Shown piece by piece: positions 22,621 to 30,896 of a stretch of 39,203 nucleotides of DNA. The position numbers and the translations under genes are program-made. How positions within the stretch are numbered: position 1 is the first letter of the stretch; the number at the start of each line of letters is the position of its first letter. The notes under the pieces are model-generated. The model did no database searches. It saw only the letters and a program-made list of their open reading frames with translations, and had not been told where the DNA came from. The stretch covers positions 581,361-620,563 of the forward strand of contig NZ_RDBO01000020.1 of NCBI RefSeq assembly GCF_008120935.1, in the 5' to 3' direction. The stretch is from Streptomyces sp. sk2.1 (GTDB lineage: Bacteria > Actinomycetota > Actinomycetes > Streptomycetales > Streptomycetaceae).

Positions 22621-23381
22621 GCGGAAGCGCCACCCTTCACATATGCCTCGTAGCCCTCGTTCTCCAGCTTGTCGGCGAGCTCGGCGCCGCCGGACTCGGC
22701 AATGCGGCCGTTGGCGAAGACGTGCACGAAGTCGGGCTTGATGTAACGGAGGATCCGCGTGTAGTGCGTGATCAGCAGGGTGCCGACCTCACCGGTCTCG
22801 CGGACCCGGTTGACTCCCTCGGAGACGATGCGCAGGGCGTCGACGTCCAGGCCGGAGTCGGTCTCGTCGAGGATCGCGACCTTCGGCTTGAGGAGCTCCA
22901 GCTGAAGGATCTCGTGGCGCTTCTTCTCACCGCCGGAGAAGCCCTCGTTGACGTTGCGCTCGGCGAACGCCGGGTCCATCTGGAGCCGGCCCATCGTCTC
23001 CTTGACCTCCTTCACCCAGGTGCGCAGCTTGGGCGCCTCGCCGCGGACGGCGGTGGCGGAGGTGCGCAGGAAGTTGGAGACCGAGACGCCGGGGATCTCG
23101 ACCGGGTACTGCATGGCCAGGAACAGACCGGCGCGGGCGCGCTCGTCGACGGACATCTCCAGGACGTCCTCGCCGTCCAGGGTCACCGAGCCGCTGGTGA
23201 TCGTGTACTTGGGGTGACCCGCGAGGGAGTACGCGAGGGTGGACTTGCCGGACCCGTTGGGGCCCATGATGGCGTGGGTCTCGCCCTGCTTCACGGTCAG
23301 GTCGACGCCCTTGAGGATCTCCTTCGTGGCGTTGTCGGCCTCGACGGAGACGTGCAGGTCGCGAATTTCAAGCGTTGCCAT
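22617..23381 (-). CDS. sufC: SufC, ABC-type ATPase of the SufBCD scaffold
   Basis: The 254-residue ATPase has Walker A GPNGSGKST (about 39-47), the Q-loop, the SufC-type signature FSGGEKKRHEI and Walker B VAILDETDSGLD. It acts in the cytosol, driving conformational change in SufB-SufD during cluster assembly rather than transport. The ATG is 7 nt after the Rieske stop, and the stop overlaps the sufS start. Confidence 0.96.
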   Translation of the reverse strand: MATLEIRDLHVSVEADNATKEILKGVDLTVKQGETHAIMGPNGSGKSTLAYSLAGHPKYTITSGSVTLDGEDVLEMSVDERARAGLFLAMQYPVEIPGVSVSNFLRTSATAVRGEAPKLRTWVKEVKETMGRLQMDPAFAERNVNEGFSGGEKKRHEILQLELLKPKVAILDETDSGLDVDALRIVSEGVNRVRETGEVGTLLITHYTRILRYIKPDFVHVFANGRIAESGGAELADKLENEGYEAYVKGGASA

Positions 23382-23388
23382 GGGTGAC

Positions 23389-23706
23389 TCAGGACTCCTG
23401 GGTGACGGAGACGAGCACATCGTCCCCTTCGATCTTGACGGGGTATACGGGGACGGGGCGCGTCGCGGGAAGGCCGGACGGCTTGCCGGTGCGGAGGTCG
23501 AAGCTGGAACCGTGCAGCCAGCACTCGATGGAGCAGTCCTCGACCTCTCCCTCGGACAGCGAGACGTTCGCGTGCGAGCAGATGTCGTTGATCGCGAACA
23601 CCTCGCCCTCGGTGCGGACGACGGAGACCGGGACGCCGTCGAGCTCCACCCGCTTCGGGGTGTCGTCCTCCAGCTCACTCAGCGCGCACGCTTTCACGAA
23701 GGCCAT
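23389..23706 (-). CDS. Rieske-type [2Fe-2S] ferredoxin of the SUF operon
   Basis: The 105-residue protein has the Rieske ligand pattern CSH...CWLH (about residues 43-45 and 62-65) in a NirD-like fold, starting MAFVKACALSELED. Such proteins are regular members of actinobacterial suf operons between sufD and sufC and may supply electrons for cluster assembly; this role is inferred. Its ATG overlaps the sufD stop by one base (TGATG). Confidence 0.92.
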   Translation of the reverse strand: MAFVKACALSELEDDTPKRVELDGVPVSVVRTEGEVFAINDICSHANVSLSEGEVEDCSIECWLHGSSFDLRTGKPSGLPATRPVPVYPVKIEGDDVLVSVTQES

Positions 23707-24887
23707 CAGACGGAAGCCTTCAGCTCGGCCTCGATCTTCTCCATCAGCCGCTCCTCGACGTCCGGCAGACCGATCTGCTGGACCAGCTCGGCGAAGAAGC
23801 CGCGCACCACGAGCCGGCGGGCCTCCTCGGCCCCGATGCCCCGGGACATGAGGTAGAAGAGCTGCTCGTCGTCGAAGCGGCCGGTCGCGGAGGCGTGGCC
23901 GGCGCCGACGATCTCGCCGGTCTCGATCTCCAGGTTCGGCACCGAGTCGACCCGCGCGCCGTCCGTGAGGACGAGGTTGCGGTTCATCTCGTAGGTGTCG
24001 GTGCCCTCGGCCGCGGCCTGGATGAGGACGTCGCCGATCCACACCGCGTGCGCGCCGTCGCCCTGGAGCGCGCCCTTGTAGGCGGCGTTGGACTTGCAGT
24101 GCGGGGTGTTGTGGTCGACCAGGAGGCGGTGCTCCTGGTGCTGACCCTTGTCGGTGAAGTACAGCCCGAAGAGCTCGGCCTCGCCGCCGGTGCCCGCGTA
24201 GTTGACGCGCGGGTGGAGCCGGACCAGGTCGCCGCCGAAGGTGACGACGATCGACTTGAACGAGGCGTCCCGTCCGACCAGCGCGTTGTGCTGGCCGACG
24301 TGGACCGCGGTCTCGTCCCAGTCCTGCACGGAGACGACGGTGAGCTTGGCGCCGTCGCCGAGGACGTAGTCCACGTTGGCGGCGAGCACCGCGTCACCGG
24401 TGTGGTCGATGACGACGACGGCCTCGGCGAAGGCGCCCAGCTCGACGACCTGGTGGCCGTAGGCCACACCGCCCTCGCCGTGCACCGCGATCCGGATCGG
24501 CTCGGTGAGCACGGCCTCCTTGGGGACGGTGACCACGGACGCCTGCTCGAAGGAGCTGTACGCCTGGGCGGCGACGCGGTCCACCGGGGTGCCGGCCCGG
24601 CCGAGCCGGGCGTCGTCGCGGCCGACGGTCTCGACCGTGACGCCCTCGGGGGCCTCGATCGCGACCTTCACGCCGCCGCCGGTGGCGACGGCCGTGCCGT
24701 CGTGCAGTCCGCGCAGCCGCTCCAGCGGGGTGAACCGCCACTCCTCCTCACGGCCGTGCGGGACCGGGAAGTCCGCGACGTCGAAGGACGGGGGGGCGCT
24801 CATGCGCGTGGCGACGGTCGACTCGGCGGCCACCGCGATGGAACCGGCGGTGGTGGAACCCGTCGGAAGATTCTGAGCCTCAGCCAT
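23706..24887 (-). CDS. sufD: SufD, scaffold subunit
   Basis: The 393-residue beta-helix protein pairs with SufB. Family features include FPVPHGREEEWRFTPL near residue 40, the mid-domain VDHNTPHCKSNAAYKGAL and the terminal [16 protein letters not shown] with EARRLVVRGFFAEL. Start is uncertain. ATG 24887 begins the usual MAEAQN sequence but has no clear Shine-Dalgarno, and an in-frame TTG at 24917 is possible. It follows sufB by 58 bp, the largest gap in the operon. Confidence 0.94.
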   Translation of the reverse strand: MAEAQNLPTGSTTAGSIAVAAESTVATRMSAPPSFDVADFPVPHGREEEWRFTPLERLRGLHDGTAVATGGGVKVAIEAPEGVTVETVGRDDARLGRAGTPVDRVAAQAYSSFEQASVVTVPKEAVLTEPIRIAVHGEGGVAYGHQVVELGAFAEAVVVIDHTGDAVLAANVDYVLGDGAKLTVVSVQDWDETAVHVGQHNALVGRDASFKSIVVTFGGDLVRLHPRVNYAGTGGEAELFGLYFTDKGQHQEHRLLVDHNTPHCKSNAAYKGALQGDGAHAVWIGDVLIQAAAEGTDTYEMNRNLVLTDGARVDSVPNLEIETGEIVGAGHASATGRFDDEQLFYLMSRGIGAEEARRLVVRGFFAELVQQIGLPDVEERLMEKIEAELKASV

Positions 24888-24945
24888 GGCTGTCGTAGTG
24901 CTCGCTTTCTCTGTCAAAAGTCGGGGATTCGGTCGTCGGGCCTGG

Positions 24946-26367
24946 TCAGCCGACCGAACCCTCCATCTGCAGCTCGATCAGCCGGTTGAGCTCCAGGGCG
25001 TACTCCATCGGCAGTTCCTTGGCGATCGGCTCGACGAAGCCGCGCACGATCATCGCCATCGCCTCGAACTCCGTCAGACCGCGGCTCATCAGGTAGAAGA
25101 GCTGGTCCTCGGAGACCTTGGAGACGGTCGCCTCGTGCCCCATGGACACGTCGTCCTCGCGGACGTCGACGTACGGGTAGGTGTCCGAGCGCGAGATGGT
25201 GTCGACCAGCAGCGCGTCGCAGAGCACGTTGGACTTCGCGCCCGGGGCGCCCTCGCCGATCTCGATCAGACCGCGGTAGGAGGTGCGGCCGCCGCCCCGC
25301 GCCACCGACTTGGAGACGATGTTGGAGGAGGTGTTGGGCGCCATGTGGACCATCTTGGCGCCGGCGTCCTGGTGCTGGCCCTCGCCCGCGAAGGCGATGG
25401 ACAGGGTCTCGCCCTTGGCGTGCTCGCCCATCAGGTAGACGGCCGGGTACTTCATGGTGACCTTGGAGCCGATGTTGCCGTCGACCCACTCCATGGTCGC
25501 GCCCTCGTAGGCCACGGCGCGCTTGGTGACCAGGTTGTAGACGTTGTTCGACCAGTTCTGGATCGTCGTGTAGCGGCAGCGGCCGCCCTTCTTCACGATG
25601 ATCTCGACGACCGCGGAGTGCAGCGAGTCGGAGGAGTAGATCGGGGCGGTGCAGCCCTCGACGTAGTGGACGTAGGCGTCCTCGTCGACGATGATCAGCG
25701 TCCGCTCGAACTGGCCCATGTTCTCCGTGTTGATGCGGAAGTAGGCCTGCAGCGGGATGTCGACGTGGACGCCCTTGGGCACGTAGATGAACGAGCCGCC
25801 GGACCACACCGCCGTGTTCAGCGAGGCGAACTTGTTGTCGCCGACCGGGATGACGGTGCCGAAGTACTCCTTGAAGAGCTCCGGGTGCTCCTTCAGCGCG
25901 GTGTCGGTGTCGAGGAAGATGACGCCCTGCTCCTCCAGGTCCTCACGGATCTGGTGGTAGACGACCTCGGACTCGTACTGCGCGGCGACACCGGCGACCA
26001 GGCGCTGCTTCTCCGCCTCCGGGATGCCGAGCTTGTCGTAGGTGTTCTTGATGTCCTCGGGCAGGTCCTCCCAGGACTCCGCCTGCTTCTCCGTCGACCG
26101 CACGAAGTACTTGATGTTGTCGAAATCGATGCCCGACAGGTCCGAGCCCCAGCTGGGCATGGGCTTCTTGTCGAAGAGCCGCAGGCCCTTGAGGCGCAGC
26201 TTCAGCATCCACTCGGGCTCGTTCTTCTTCGCCGAGATGTCGCGGACGACATCCTCGGAGAGCCCGCGCTTGGCTGCGGCGCCTGCCGCGTCGGAGTCGG
26301 CCCAGCCGAATTCGTACGTACCCAGACCCTCGAGTTCGGGGTGGGCAGTCTCCGTGGGGAGCGTCAT
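24946..26367 (-). CDS. sufB: SufB, main scaffold subunit
   Basis: The 473-residue protein assembles nascent Fe-S clusters with SufC and SufD. Characteristic stretches are [46 protein letters not shown] and [25 protein letters not shown]. No intein is present, although mycobacterial sufB genes often have one. ATG 26367 is preceded by GGAGGAA six nt upstream and overlaps the sufR stop (ATGA). Confidence 0.96.
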   Translation of the reverse strand: MTLPTETAHPELEGLGTYEFGWADSDAAGAAAKRGLSEDVVRDISAKKNEPEWMLKLRLKGLRLFDKKPMPSWGSDLSGIDFDNIKYFVRSTEKQAESWEDLPEDIKNTYDKLGIPEAEKQRLVAGVAAQYESEVVYHQIREDLEEQGVIFLDTDTALKEHPELFKEYFGTVIPVGDNKFASLNTAVWSGGSFIYVPKGVHVDIPLQAYFRINTENMGQFERTLIIVDEDAYVHYVEGCTAPIYSSDSLHSAVVEIIVKKGGRCRYTTIQNWSNNVYNLVTKRAVAYEGATMEWVDGNIGSKVTMKYPAVYLMGEHAKGETLSIAFAGEGQHQDAGAKMVHMAPNTSSNIVSKSVARGGGRTSYRGLIEIGEGAPGAKSNVLCDALLVDTISRSDTYPYVDVREDDVSMGHEATVSKVSEDQLFYLMSRGLTEFEAMAMIVRGFVEPIAKELPMEYALELNRLIELQMEGSVG

Positions 26368-27104
26368 GCGGGGTTCCTCCCGGCCGTGCTTGCAGATGCT
26401 GAATTGGTGGTCTGTGGTGCTGCGTGGCCGCTGCGCGGAATGTACGTCGTGCACACCCCGTCGCCGTGGGCGATGGTGGCCAGACGTTGCACATGCGTCC
26501 CGAGGAGGGTGGAGAAGAACTCCGTCTCCGCCTCGCACAGCTGCGGGTACTGCTCGGCGACGTGGGCGACCGGGCAGTGGTGCTGGCACAGCTGCTCGCC
26601 CTGCTGCGGGCCGGGCGCGCTACGCGCCGTAGCAGCGTACCCGTCGGCGGAGAGGGCCTTGGCCAGCGCTTCGGTGCGGGCCCCGGGGTCCGCCGCCTCG
26701 ACCGCGGCGCGGTACGCGCCGGACTGGGCCTCGATCCTGGACCGGGCGAAGGCGGCGACCGCCTCCTCGCCCGCGTTCTCCGCGATCCAGCGCAGGGCGT
26801 CCGCCGCGAGCTGGTCGTAGGACTGGTCGAAGGCGTCCCGTCCGCAGTCGGTGAGGACGAACACCTTGGCGGGCCGGCCACGGGTCCGTGCCCCGTACAC
26901 CCGCTGCTCACGGGCCTCGACGACGCCGTCGGTGACGAGGGCGTCGAGGTGGCGGCGGACGGCCGCCTGGGTGAGGCCGAGGCGCTTCGCCAGCTCGGCG
27001 ACGGTGGACGGGCCGTGGTCCAGGATGGAGCGCGCGACCCGGTTGCGCGTGGAGCGTTCTCCGGTCGCGAGTTCCTCCTGGGGAGCCTCGCCGACGTATT
27101 TCAC
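26364..27104 (-). CDS. sufR: SufR, Fe-S-sensing repressor of the SUF operon
   Basis: The 246-residue protein has a winged HTH (about 20-65, [24 protein letters not shown]) and the DeoR/SufR wing [14 protein letters not shown]. Candidate cluster ligands are Cys173 and Cys177 (CQHHC), Cys190 (QLCEAE) and Cys218 (GVCTTY). SufR family proteins hold a cluster and repress suf when clusters are plentiful. It is the first gene of the operon and starts with GTG at 27104. The promoter lies so close that the mRNA should be leaderless, and a SufR-type operator covers the start, giving autoregulation of the whole operon. Confidence 0.93.
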   Translation of the reverse strand: MKYVGEAPQEELATGERSTRNRVARSILDHGPSTVAELAKRLGLTQAAVRRHLDALVTDGVVEAREQRVYGARTRGRPAKVFVLTDCGRDAFDQSYDQLAADALRWIAENAGEEAVAAFARSRIEAQSGAYRAAVEAADPGARTEALAKALSADGYAATARSAPGPQQGEQLCQHHCPVAHVAEQYPQLCEAETEFFSTLLGTHVQRLATIAHGDGVCTTYIPRSGHAAPQTTNSASASTAGRNPA

Positions 27105-27140
27105 AACGCCATTGTTGCGTAATTAATCGGGCAGTGACAA
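27104..27140 (-). promoter_or_regulatory. SUF operon promoter with SufR-type operator
   Basis: -35 TTGTCA (27135-27140), an 18-nt spacer and -10 AACAAT (27111-27116). Start is predicted at the G of the GTG codon (27104). The inverted repeat CAAC-N6-GTTG (27104-27117) overlaps the -10 and start codon. This is the form of operator known for cyanobacterial SufR. A bound repressor would block RNA polymerase. Confidence 0.65.
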
Positions 27141-27162
27141 CCCGCTCCCTGACCGGTGACGA

Positions 27163-27174
27163 TGATGCGCATCA
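27163..27174. promoter_or_regulatory. Perfect 12-bp palindrome in the SUF upstream region
   Basis: TGATGCGCATCA lies between the -35 and the iron box. It is a possible regulator site; no specific protein is suggested by the sequence. Confidence 0.35.
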
Positions 27175-27175
27175 C

Positions 27176-27194
27176 TCAGGTAAGGCTTACCTGG
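27176..27194. promoter_or_regulatory. Iron box (DmdR/IdeR type)
   Basis: TCAGGTAAGGCTTACCTGG is a 19-bp palindrome with only its outermost base pair unmatched. It fits the actinobacterial iron box TTAGGTWAGGCTWACCTAA except near the ends. It sits about 72-90 bp upstream of the predicted SUF transcription start. No divergent gene begins nearby, so suf is the likely target. Confidence 0.75.
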
Positions 27195-27207
27195 CCTGCC
27201 GAAATGA

Positions 27208-27638
27208 TCATTGGCGGGCCGGTTCCGCCCGCTCCCCGGGCGCCCCGGCGGCACCGGCGTCCACCCGGTGGAAGCCGTCGGGCGGGCCGTCGAAGCGGTA
27301 CTCATGGGCACCCCGGCGGGCGCTGCGGCACGGCTCCGGGGCGGCGGTTCCGGTGACCGCCCCGGCCGTGGAGACCCTGCCGGTGGGGCCGGGGCGGCCG
27401 TACGAGCCGGCCCGGTGCCCCGGTCGGGCCGCCGGCCGTCACCGCGCGTGTCGGCAAGGACGGCGGCCCCGGCGTCGACGGCCACCCGGCGGGCGGGCAC
27501 GACGCTCTCCGGCAGCGGTTCGAGACCCCCGGGGTCCGGCCGGCCCCGGGCGCCCCGGAGCGTGCCGGTGAGCGCCGGGCCCGGTGTCGCGCCCGCGGTA
27601 CCGACGGTGGGCGCCGGCTCCCGGGTACCGCCCGACAT
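27208..27638 (-). pseudogene. Probable frameshifted small gene, unknown family
   Basis: From ATG 27638 (GGAGG four nt upstream) the frame has strong GC3 codon bias and reads through LEPLPESVVPARRVAVDAGAA to VLADTRGDG. Beyond about 27440 that frame becomes Pro/Arg-rich noise. The coding bias moves to another frame, giving TGRVSTAGAVTGTAAPEPC, then HEYRFDGPPDGFHRVDAG and a TGA at 27208-27210. Start to stop is 431 nt, not a multiple of three. A single indel near 27410-27450 in a gene of about 143 codons explains this. It lies upstream of the SUF operon on the same strand. Confidence 0.4.
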
Positions 27639-27695
27639 GGGGCCTCCGGAGGCCGGGCCTTCTTACCTGCCGCGCAGGGCGTCGCGGAGCCGCCG

Positions 27696-27891
27696 CCCGG
27701 CGCTGCGGTCGGTGGCCGCGGCCGTGCGGCGCCGGGGGCGACGGCGTACGCCGTGCGGGTGGCCGGGACCCGGCCGGGGCCGGCACCGCGTCGGCGGTGG
27801 TGGTCCCGGCGGCCCCGGCGCTGCGGTCGGTGGCCGCGGCCGTGCGGCGCCGGGGGCGACGGCGTACGCCGTGCGGGTGGCCGGGACCCGG
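27696..27891. repeat. 78-bp perfect direct repeat, 118-bp period
   Basis: 27696-27773 and 27814-27891 are identical over 78 bases and separated by 40 bp of unrelated sequence. They lie in the gene-free stretch 27639-28000 upstream of the ABC transporter operon. No terminal inverted repeats or coding content are seen. The rest of this stretch holds only a candidate promoter next to the ATPase start. Confidence 0.95.
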
Positions 27892-27986
27892 GCGAGGCGA
27901 TCGCCGTCGGCGCCGGTGACGCCTCCGTGTCCGCTTCGTACCGTGACGCGACCGGCCCCGCGCCCGGCCTCCCCCGCGCCGCTCCT

Positions 27987-27992
27987 TAGACT
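27987..27992 (+). promoter_or_regulatory. -10 box of the ABC transporter operon
   Basis: TAGACT ends 8 nt before the ATG at 28001, and no Shine-Dalgarno is seen, so a leaderless mRNA is likely. No good -35 is visible. Confidence 0.45.
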
Positions 27993-28000
27993 TGGCCACC

Positions 28001-28924
28001 ATGCGAAGCGAGCCCGTCCTCCGGATCGAACGTCTGGTGAAGCGGTACGGAGACAAGACCGCGGTCGACGGTCTCGATCTGACCGCGCAGCCCGGCATCA
28101 CCGCCGTCCTCGGCCCCAACGGCGCGGGCAAGACCACCACCGTCGAGACCTGCGAGGGCTACCGCCGCCCGGACTCCGGGACGGTACGGGTCCTCGGCCT
28201 CGACCCGGTCGCCGACTCCGCGCGGCTGCGACCCCGGATCGGCGTGATGCTCCAGTCGGGCGGCGTCTACTCCGGGGCCCGCGCCGACGAGATGCTCCGC
28301 CACATGGCGAAGCTGCACGCCCACCCGCTGGACGTCGACGCGCTGATCGAGCGCCTCGGCCTCGGCGGCTGCGGCCGCACCACCTACCGGCGGCTCTCCG
28401 GCGGCCAGCAGCAGCGGCTCGCCCTGGCCATGGCCGTGGTCGGGCGGCCCGAGCTGGTCTTCCTGGACGAGCCGACCGCCGGCCTCGACCCGCAGGCCCG
28501 CCGCTCCACCTGGGACCTGGTGCGCGAGCTGCGCTCCGACGGCGTCTCGATCGTCCTCACCACGCACTTCATGGACGAGGCCGAGGAGCTCGCCGACGAC
28601 GTCGCCGTCATCGACGCGGGCCGGGTCATCGCCCAGGGCAGCCCCGAGGAGCTGTGCCGGGGCGGCGCCGAGAACACCCTGCGCTTCACCGGGCGCCCCG
28701 GCCTCGACCTCGGTTCCCTGCTGAAGGCGCTGCCCGACGGCGCCGGGACGGCCGAGATCACGCCGGGCACGTACCGCATCACCGGCGACGTCGGCCCGGA
28801 GCTGCTGGCCACCGTCACCTCCTGGTGCGCCCAGCACGGGGTGATGCCGTCCGGCATCTCCGTGGAGCGGCACACCCTGGAGGACGTCTTCCTGGAACTG
28901 ACCGGCAAGGAGCTGCGCGCATGA
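28001..28924 (+). CDS. ABC transporter ATPase (ABC-2/DrrA-type exporter)
   Basis: The 307-residue protein has a nucleotide-binding domain in its first 220 residues: Walker A GPNGAGKTTT (about 39-48), signature LSGGQQQRLALAMA, Walker B LVFLDEPTAGLD and the switch His in TTHFMDEAEE. A C-terminal 80-residue domain with VSVERHTLEDVFLELTGKELRA-like ending is typical of CcmA/DrrA-type ATPases. Its stop overlaps the permease start (ATGA), so the two form one exporter. The cargo is unknown. In other Streptomyces genomes a similar pair sits between suf and ctaA, which hints at a housekeeping role. Confidence 0.92.
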   Translation: MRSEPVLRIERLVKRYGDKTAVDGLDLTAQPGITAVLGPNGAGKTTTVETCEGYRRPDSGTVRVLGLDPVADSARLRPRIGVMLQSGGVYSGARADEMLRHMAKLHAHPLDVDALIERLGLGGCGRTTYRRLSGGQQQRLALAMAVVGRPELVFLDEPTAGLDPQARRSTWDLVRELRSDGVSIVLTTHFMDEAEELADDVAVIDAGRVIAQGSPEELCRGGAENTLRFTGRPGLDLGSLLKALPDGAGTAEITPGTYRITGDVGPELLATVTSWCAQHGVMPSGISVERHTLEDVFLELTGKELRA

Positions 28925-29688
28925 GCGCCGGTACGTACACCCCGCGGCCGGGCGCCGCCCCGCTGTCCCGCATGATCACCGCGCAGGCCGCCCTGGAGAC
29001 GCGGATGCTGCTGCGCAACGGCGAGCAGCTGCTGCTGACCGTGGTCATCCCGACGCTGCTGCTGGTGCTGTTCAGCGCGGTCGACATCGTGGACACCGGC
29101 GCGGGCCGGTCCGTGGACTTCCTGGCCCCCGGCATCCTGGCGCTCGCCGTCATGTCCACGGCCTTCACCGGCCAGGCCATCGCCACCGGTTTCGAGCGGC
29201 GCTACGGGGTGCTCAAGCGGCTCGGCGCCTCGCCGCTGCCGCGCTGGGCGCTGATGACCGCCAAGACCCTCGCGGTGCTGGTCACCGAGGTGCTCCAGGT
29301 GGTGCTGCTGACGGCGATCGCGTTCGCGCTGGGCTGGTCGCCGCAGGGCAACCCGTTCGCCGTCCTGCTGCTGCTCGTGCTCGGCACCGCGGCCTTCTCC
29401 GGGCTCGGGCTGCTGATGGCCGGCACGCTCCGGGCGGAGGCCACGCTCGCCGCGGCCAACCTGGTCTTCCTGCTGCTGCTGGTGGGCGGCGGGGTGATCG
29501 TGCCGCTGGACAAGTTCCCGGACGCGGCGCAGTCGGTGCTGGGGCTGCTGCCGATCACGGCCCTGTCGGACGGTCTGCGCGACGTGCTGCAGAACGGCGC
29601 GTCGATGCCGTGGGGCGACCTCGGCGTCCTGCTGGTGTGGTCGGTGCTCGGGCTGGGCGCCGCGGCCCGGTTCTTCCGCTGGGAGTGA
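28921..29688 (+). CDS. ABC-2 type permease
   Basis: The 255-residue protein has six hydrophobic segments, beginning after QAALETRMLLRNGEQLLLTVVIPTLLLVLF. The cytoplasmic FERRYGVLKRLGASPLPRWALMTAK segment is the coupling region of ABC-2 permeases. The final helices follow VIVPLDKFPDAAQSVLGLLPITALSDGLRDVL. It pairs with the upstream ATPase, with overlapping start and stop codons. It probably functions as a homodimer with two ATPase subunits. Confidence 0.92.
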   Translation: MSAGTYTPRPGAAPLSRMITAQAALETRMLLRNGEQLLLTVVIPTLLLVLFSAVDIVDTGAGRSVDFLAPGILALAVMSTAFTGQAIATGFERRYGVLKRLGASPLPRWALMTAKTLAVLVTEVLQVVLLTAIAFALGWSPQGNPFAVLLLLVLGTAAFSGLGLLMAGTLRAEATLAAANLVFLLLLVGGGVIVPLDKFPDAAQSVLGLLPITALSDGLRDVLQNGASMPWGDLGVLLVWSVLGLGAAARFFRWE

Positions 29689-29782
29689 GCGGGGCCGCCC
29701 GCCGGGGGTGAGCGGACGGACGCGTTCCGTCGACGTTTCGCGCAACTCGTCCCCCTCGTGAAAGCTTGCACAAGCCGCCGCC

Positions 29783-29788
29783 TACGAT
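29783..29788 (+). promoter_or_regulatory. -10 box of ctaA, leaderless type
   Basis: TACGAT ends 7 nt before the GTG at 29796, and there is no Shine-Dalgarno. The -35 region (about 29758-29764) is weak. Confidence 0.45.
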
Positions 29789-29795
29789 GGTGCGC

Positions 29796-30800
29796 GTGCC
29801 CAAGCTGACCCGAGCCGAAGTCGCTCAAGCCGCGCGGAACCCGCTCCTCTACATCGCCGAGCGATGGACCCCGACCCCCCGCACGGTCCGCCGTGCGGCC
29901 ATGTCGGCCGTCGTCATGTCCGTGCTCATCGTCGTGACCGGCGGCGCGGTGCGGCTGACCGGTTCCGGTCTCGGTTGCCCCACCTGGCCCAAGTGCACCG
30001 AGGAGAGCCTCACCGCCACGAGCGAGATGGGCCTGCACGGCGTCATCGAGTTCGGCAACCGGCTGCTGACCTACGTGCTGTGCGCGGCCGTCGGATGGGC
30101 GATCATCGCCGCCCGGTCCGCGAAGCCCTGGCGGCGCACCCTCACCCGGCTCGGCTGGCTGCAGTTCTGGATCGTCATGGGCAACGCCGTGCTCGGCGGG
30201 ATCGTGGTGCTGGTCGGCCTCAACCCGTACACCGTCGCGGCGCACTTCCTGCTCTCCACGGCACTGCTGACCGTCGCGATGGTGACCTGGCACCGGATCG
30301 ACGAGGGCGACGGGGAACCCCGGCCGCTGGTCGGCAAGGCGGTCTCCCAGCTGGCCTGGCTGCTCGCGGTCGCCGCGGGGCTGCTGGTCGCGGTCGGCAC
30401 GGTGGTCACCGGGGCCGGACGGCACGCGGGCGACTCCAGCGACGTGCACCGCATCCCGATCGACTGGAAGCTGGTCTCGCAGCTGCACGCCGACCTGGCC
30501 TGGGTCGTGGTGGCGCTGACCGTCGCGCTCTGGTTCGTGCTCAAGGCCGTGGACGCGCCGGTCGGCCCGCGGCACCGCGCCCGTGAGCTCTTCCTGGTGC
30601 TGATGGCCCAGGGCGTGATCGGTTACGTCCAGTACTTCCTGGACACCCCGGAGCTCCTGGTCGGCCTGCACATGCTCGGTTCGTGCCTGGTGTGGATCGC
30701 GGTGGTGCGGGTGATGCTGTCGCTGCGCGAGCGGCCGGCGGCCGGGGCTGCGGTGCCCGGCCCCGCCGTGGAGCGGCCGGAGCCCGCCACCGCGGGCTGA
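29796..30800 (+). CDS. ctaA: Haem A synthase
   Basis: The 334-residue membrane protein oxidises the C8 methyl of haem O to give haem A for cytochrome aa3 oxidase. About eight helices are visible. The four family histidines appear in LHGVIEFGNRLL, AAHFLLST, QLHADLAW and LHMLGSC. The extracellular cysteine pair GCPTWPKC, as in Bacillus CtaA, is present. GTG 29796 (VPKLTRAEV) is chosen because a -10 box ends 7 nt upstream; ATG at 29787 is possible. It converges on the small gene at 30897 through a very long hairpin. ctaB, the previous step, lies 550 bp beyond. Confidence 0.93.
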   Translation: MPKLTRAEVAQAARNPLLYIAERWTPTPRTVRRAAMSAVVMSVLIVVTGGAVRLTGSGLGCPTWPKCTEESLTATSEMGLHGVIEFGNRLLTYVLCAAVGWAIIAARSAKPWRRTLTRLGWLQFWIVMGNAVLGGIVVLVGLNPYTVAAHFLLSTALLTVAMVTWHRIDEGDGEPRPLVGKAVSQLAWLLAVAAGLLVAVGTVVTGAGRHAGDSSDVHRIPIDWKLVSQLHADLAWVVVALTVALWFVLKAVDAPVGPRHRARELFLVLMAQGVIGYVQYFLDTPELLVGLHMLGSCLVWIAVVRVMLSLRERPAAGAAVPGPAVERPEPATAG

Positions 30801-30825
30801 GAGCCCGCCGGGGCCACCGGCCCCT

Positions 30826-30887
30826 CCCCGTACGCCGATCGCCGGACGGACCCGAGTGCGGGTCAGTCCGGCGATCGGCGTACGGGG
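30826..30887. terminator. Exceptionally long bidirectional hairpin terminator
   Basis: A perfect 22-bp stem (30826-30847 with 30866-30887) continues, after one G/A mismatch, into a 6-bp stem (30849-30854 with 30859-30864) with loop AGTG. It lies between convergent ctaA and the 118-aa gene. Confidence 0.85.
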
Positions 30888-30896
30888 GTCCGCTCG

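Noticed and set aside
27696..27891. Insertion sequence or transposon ends
   Set aside because: The repeats are direct, there are no terminal inverted repeats and no transposase frame lies between or around them.
27211..29688. A long plus-strand frame joined to the ABC permease
   Set aside because: Its first 570 codons are out of frame with the ATPase gene it crosses and are Arg/Pro/Gly-rich noise. The real permease starts at 28921.
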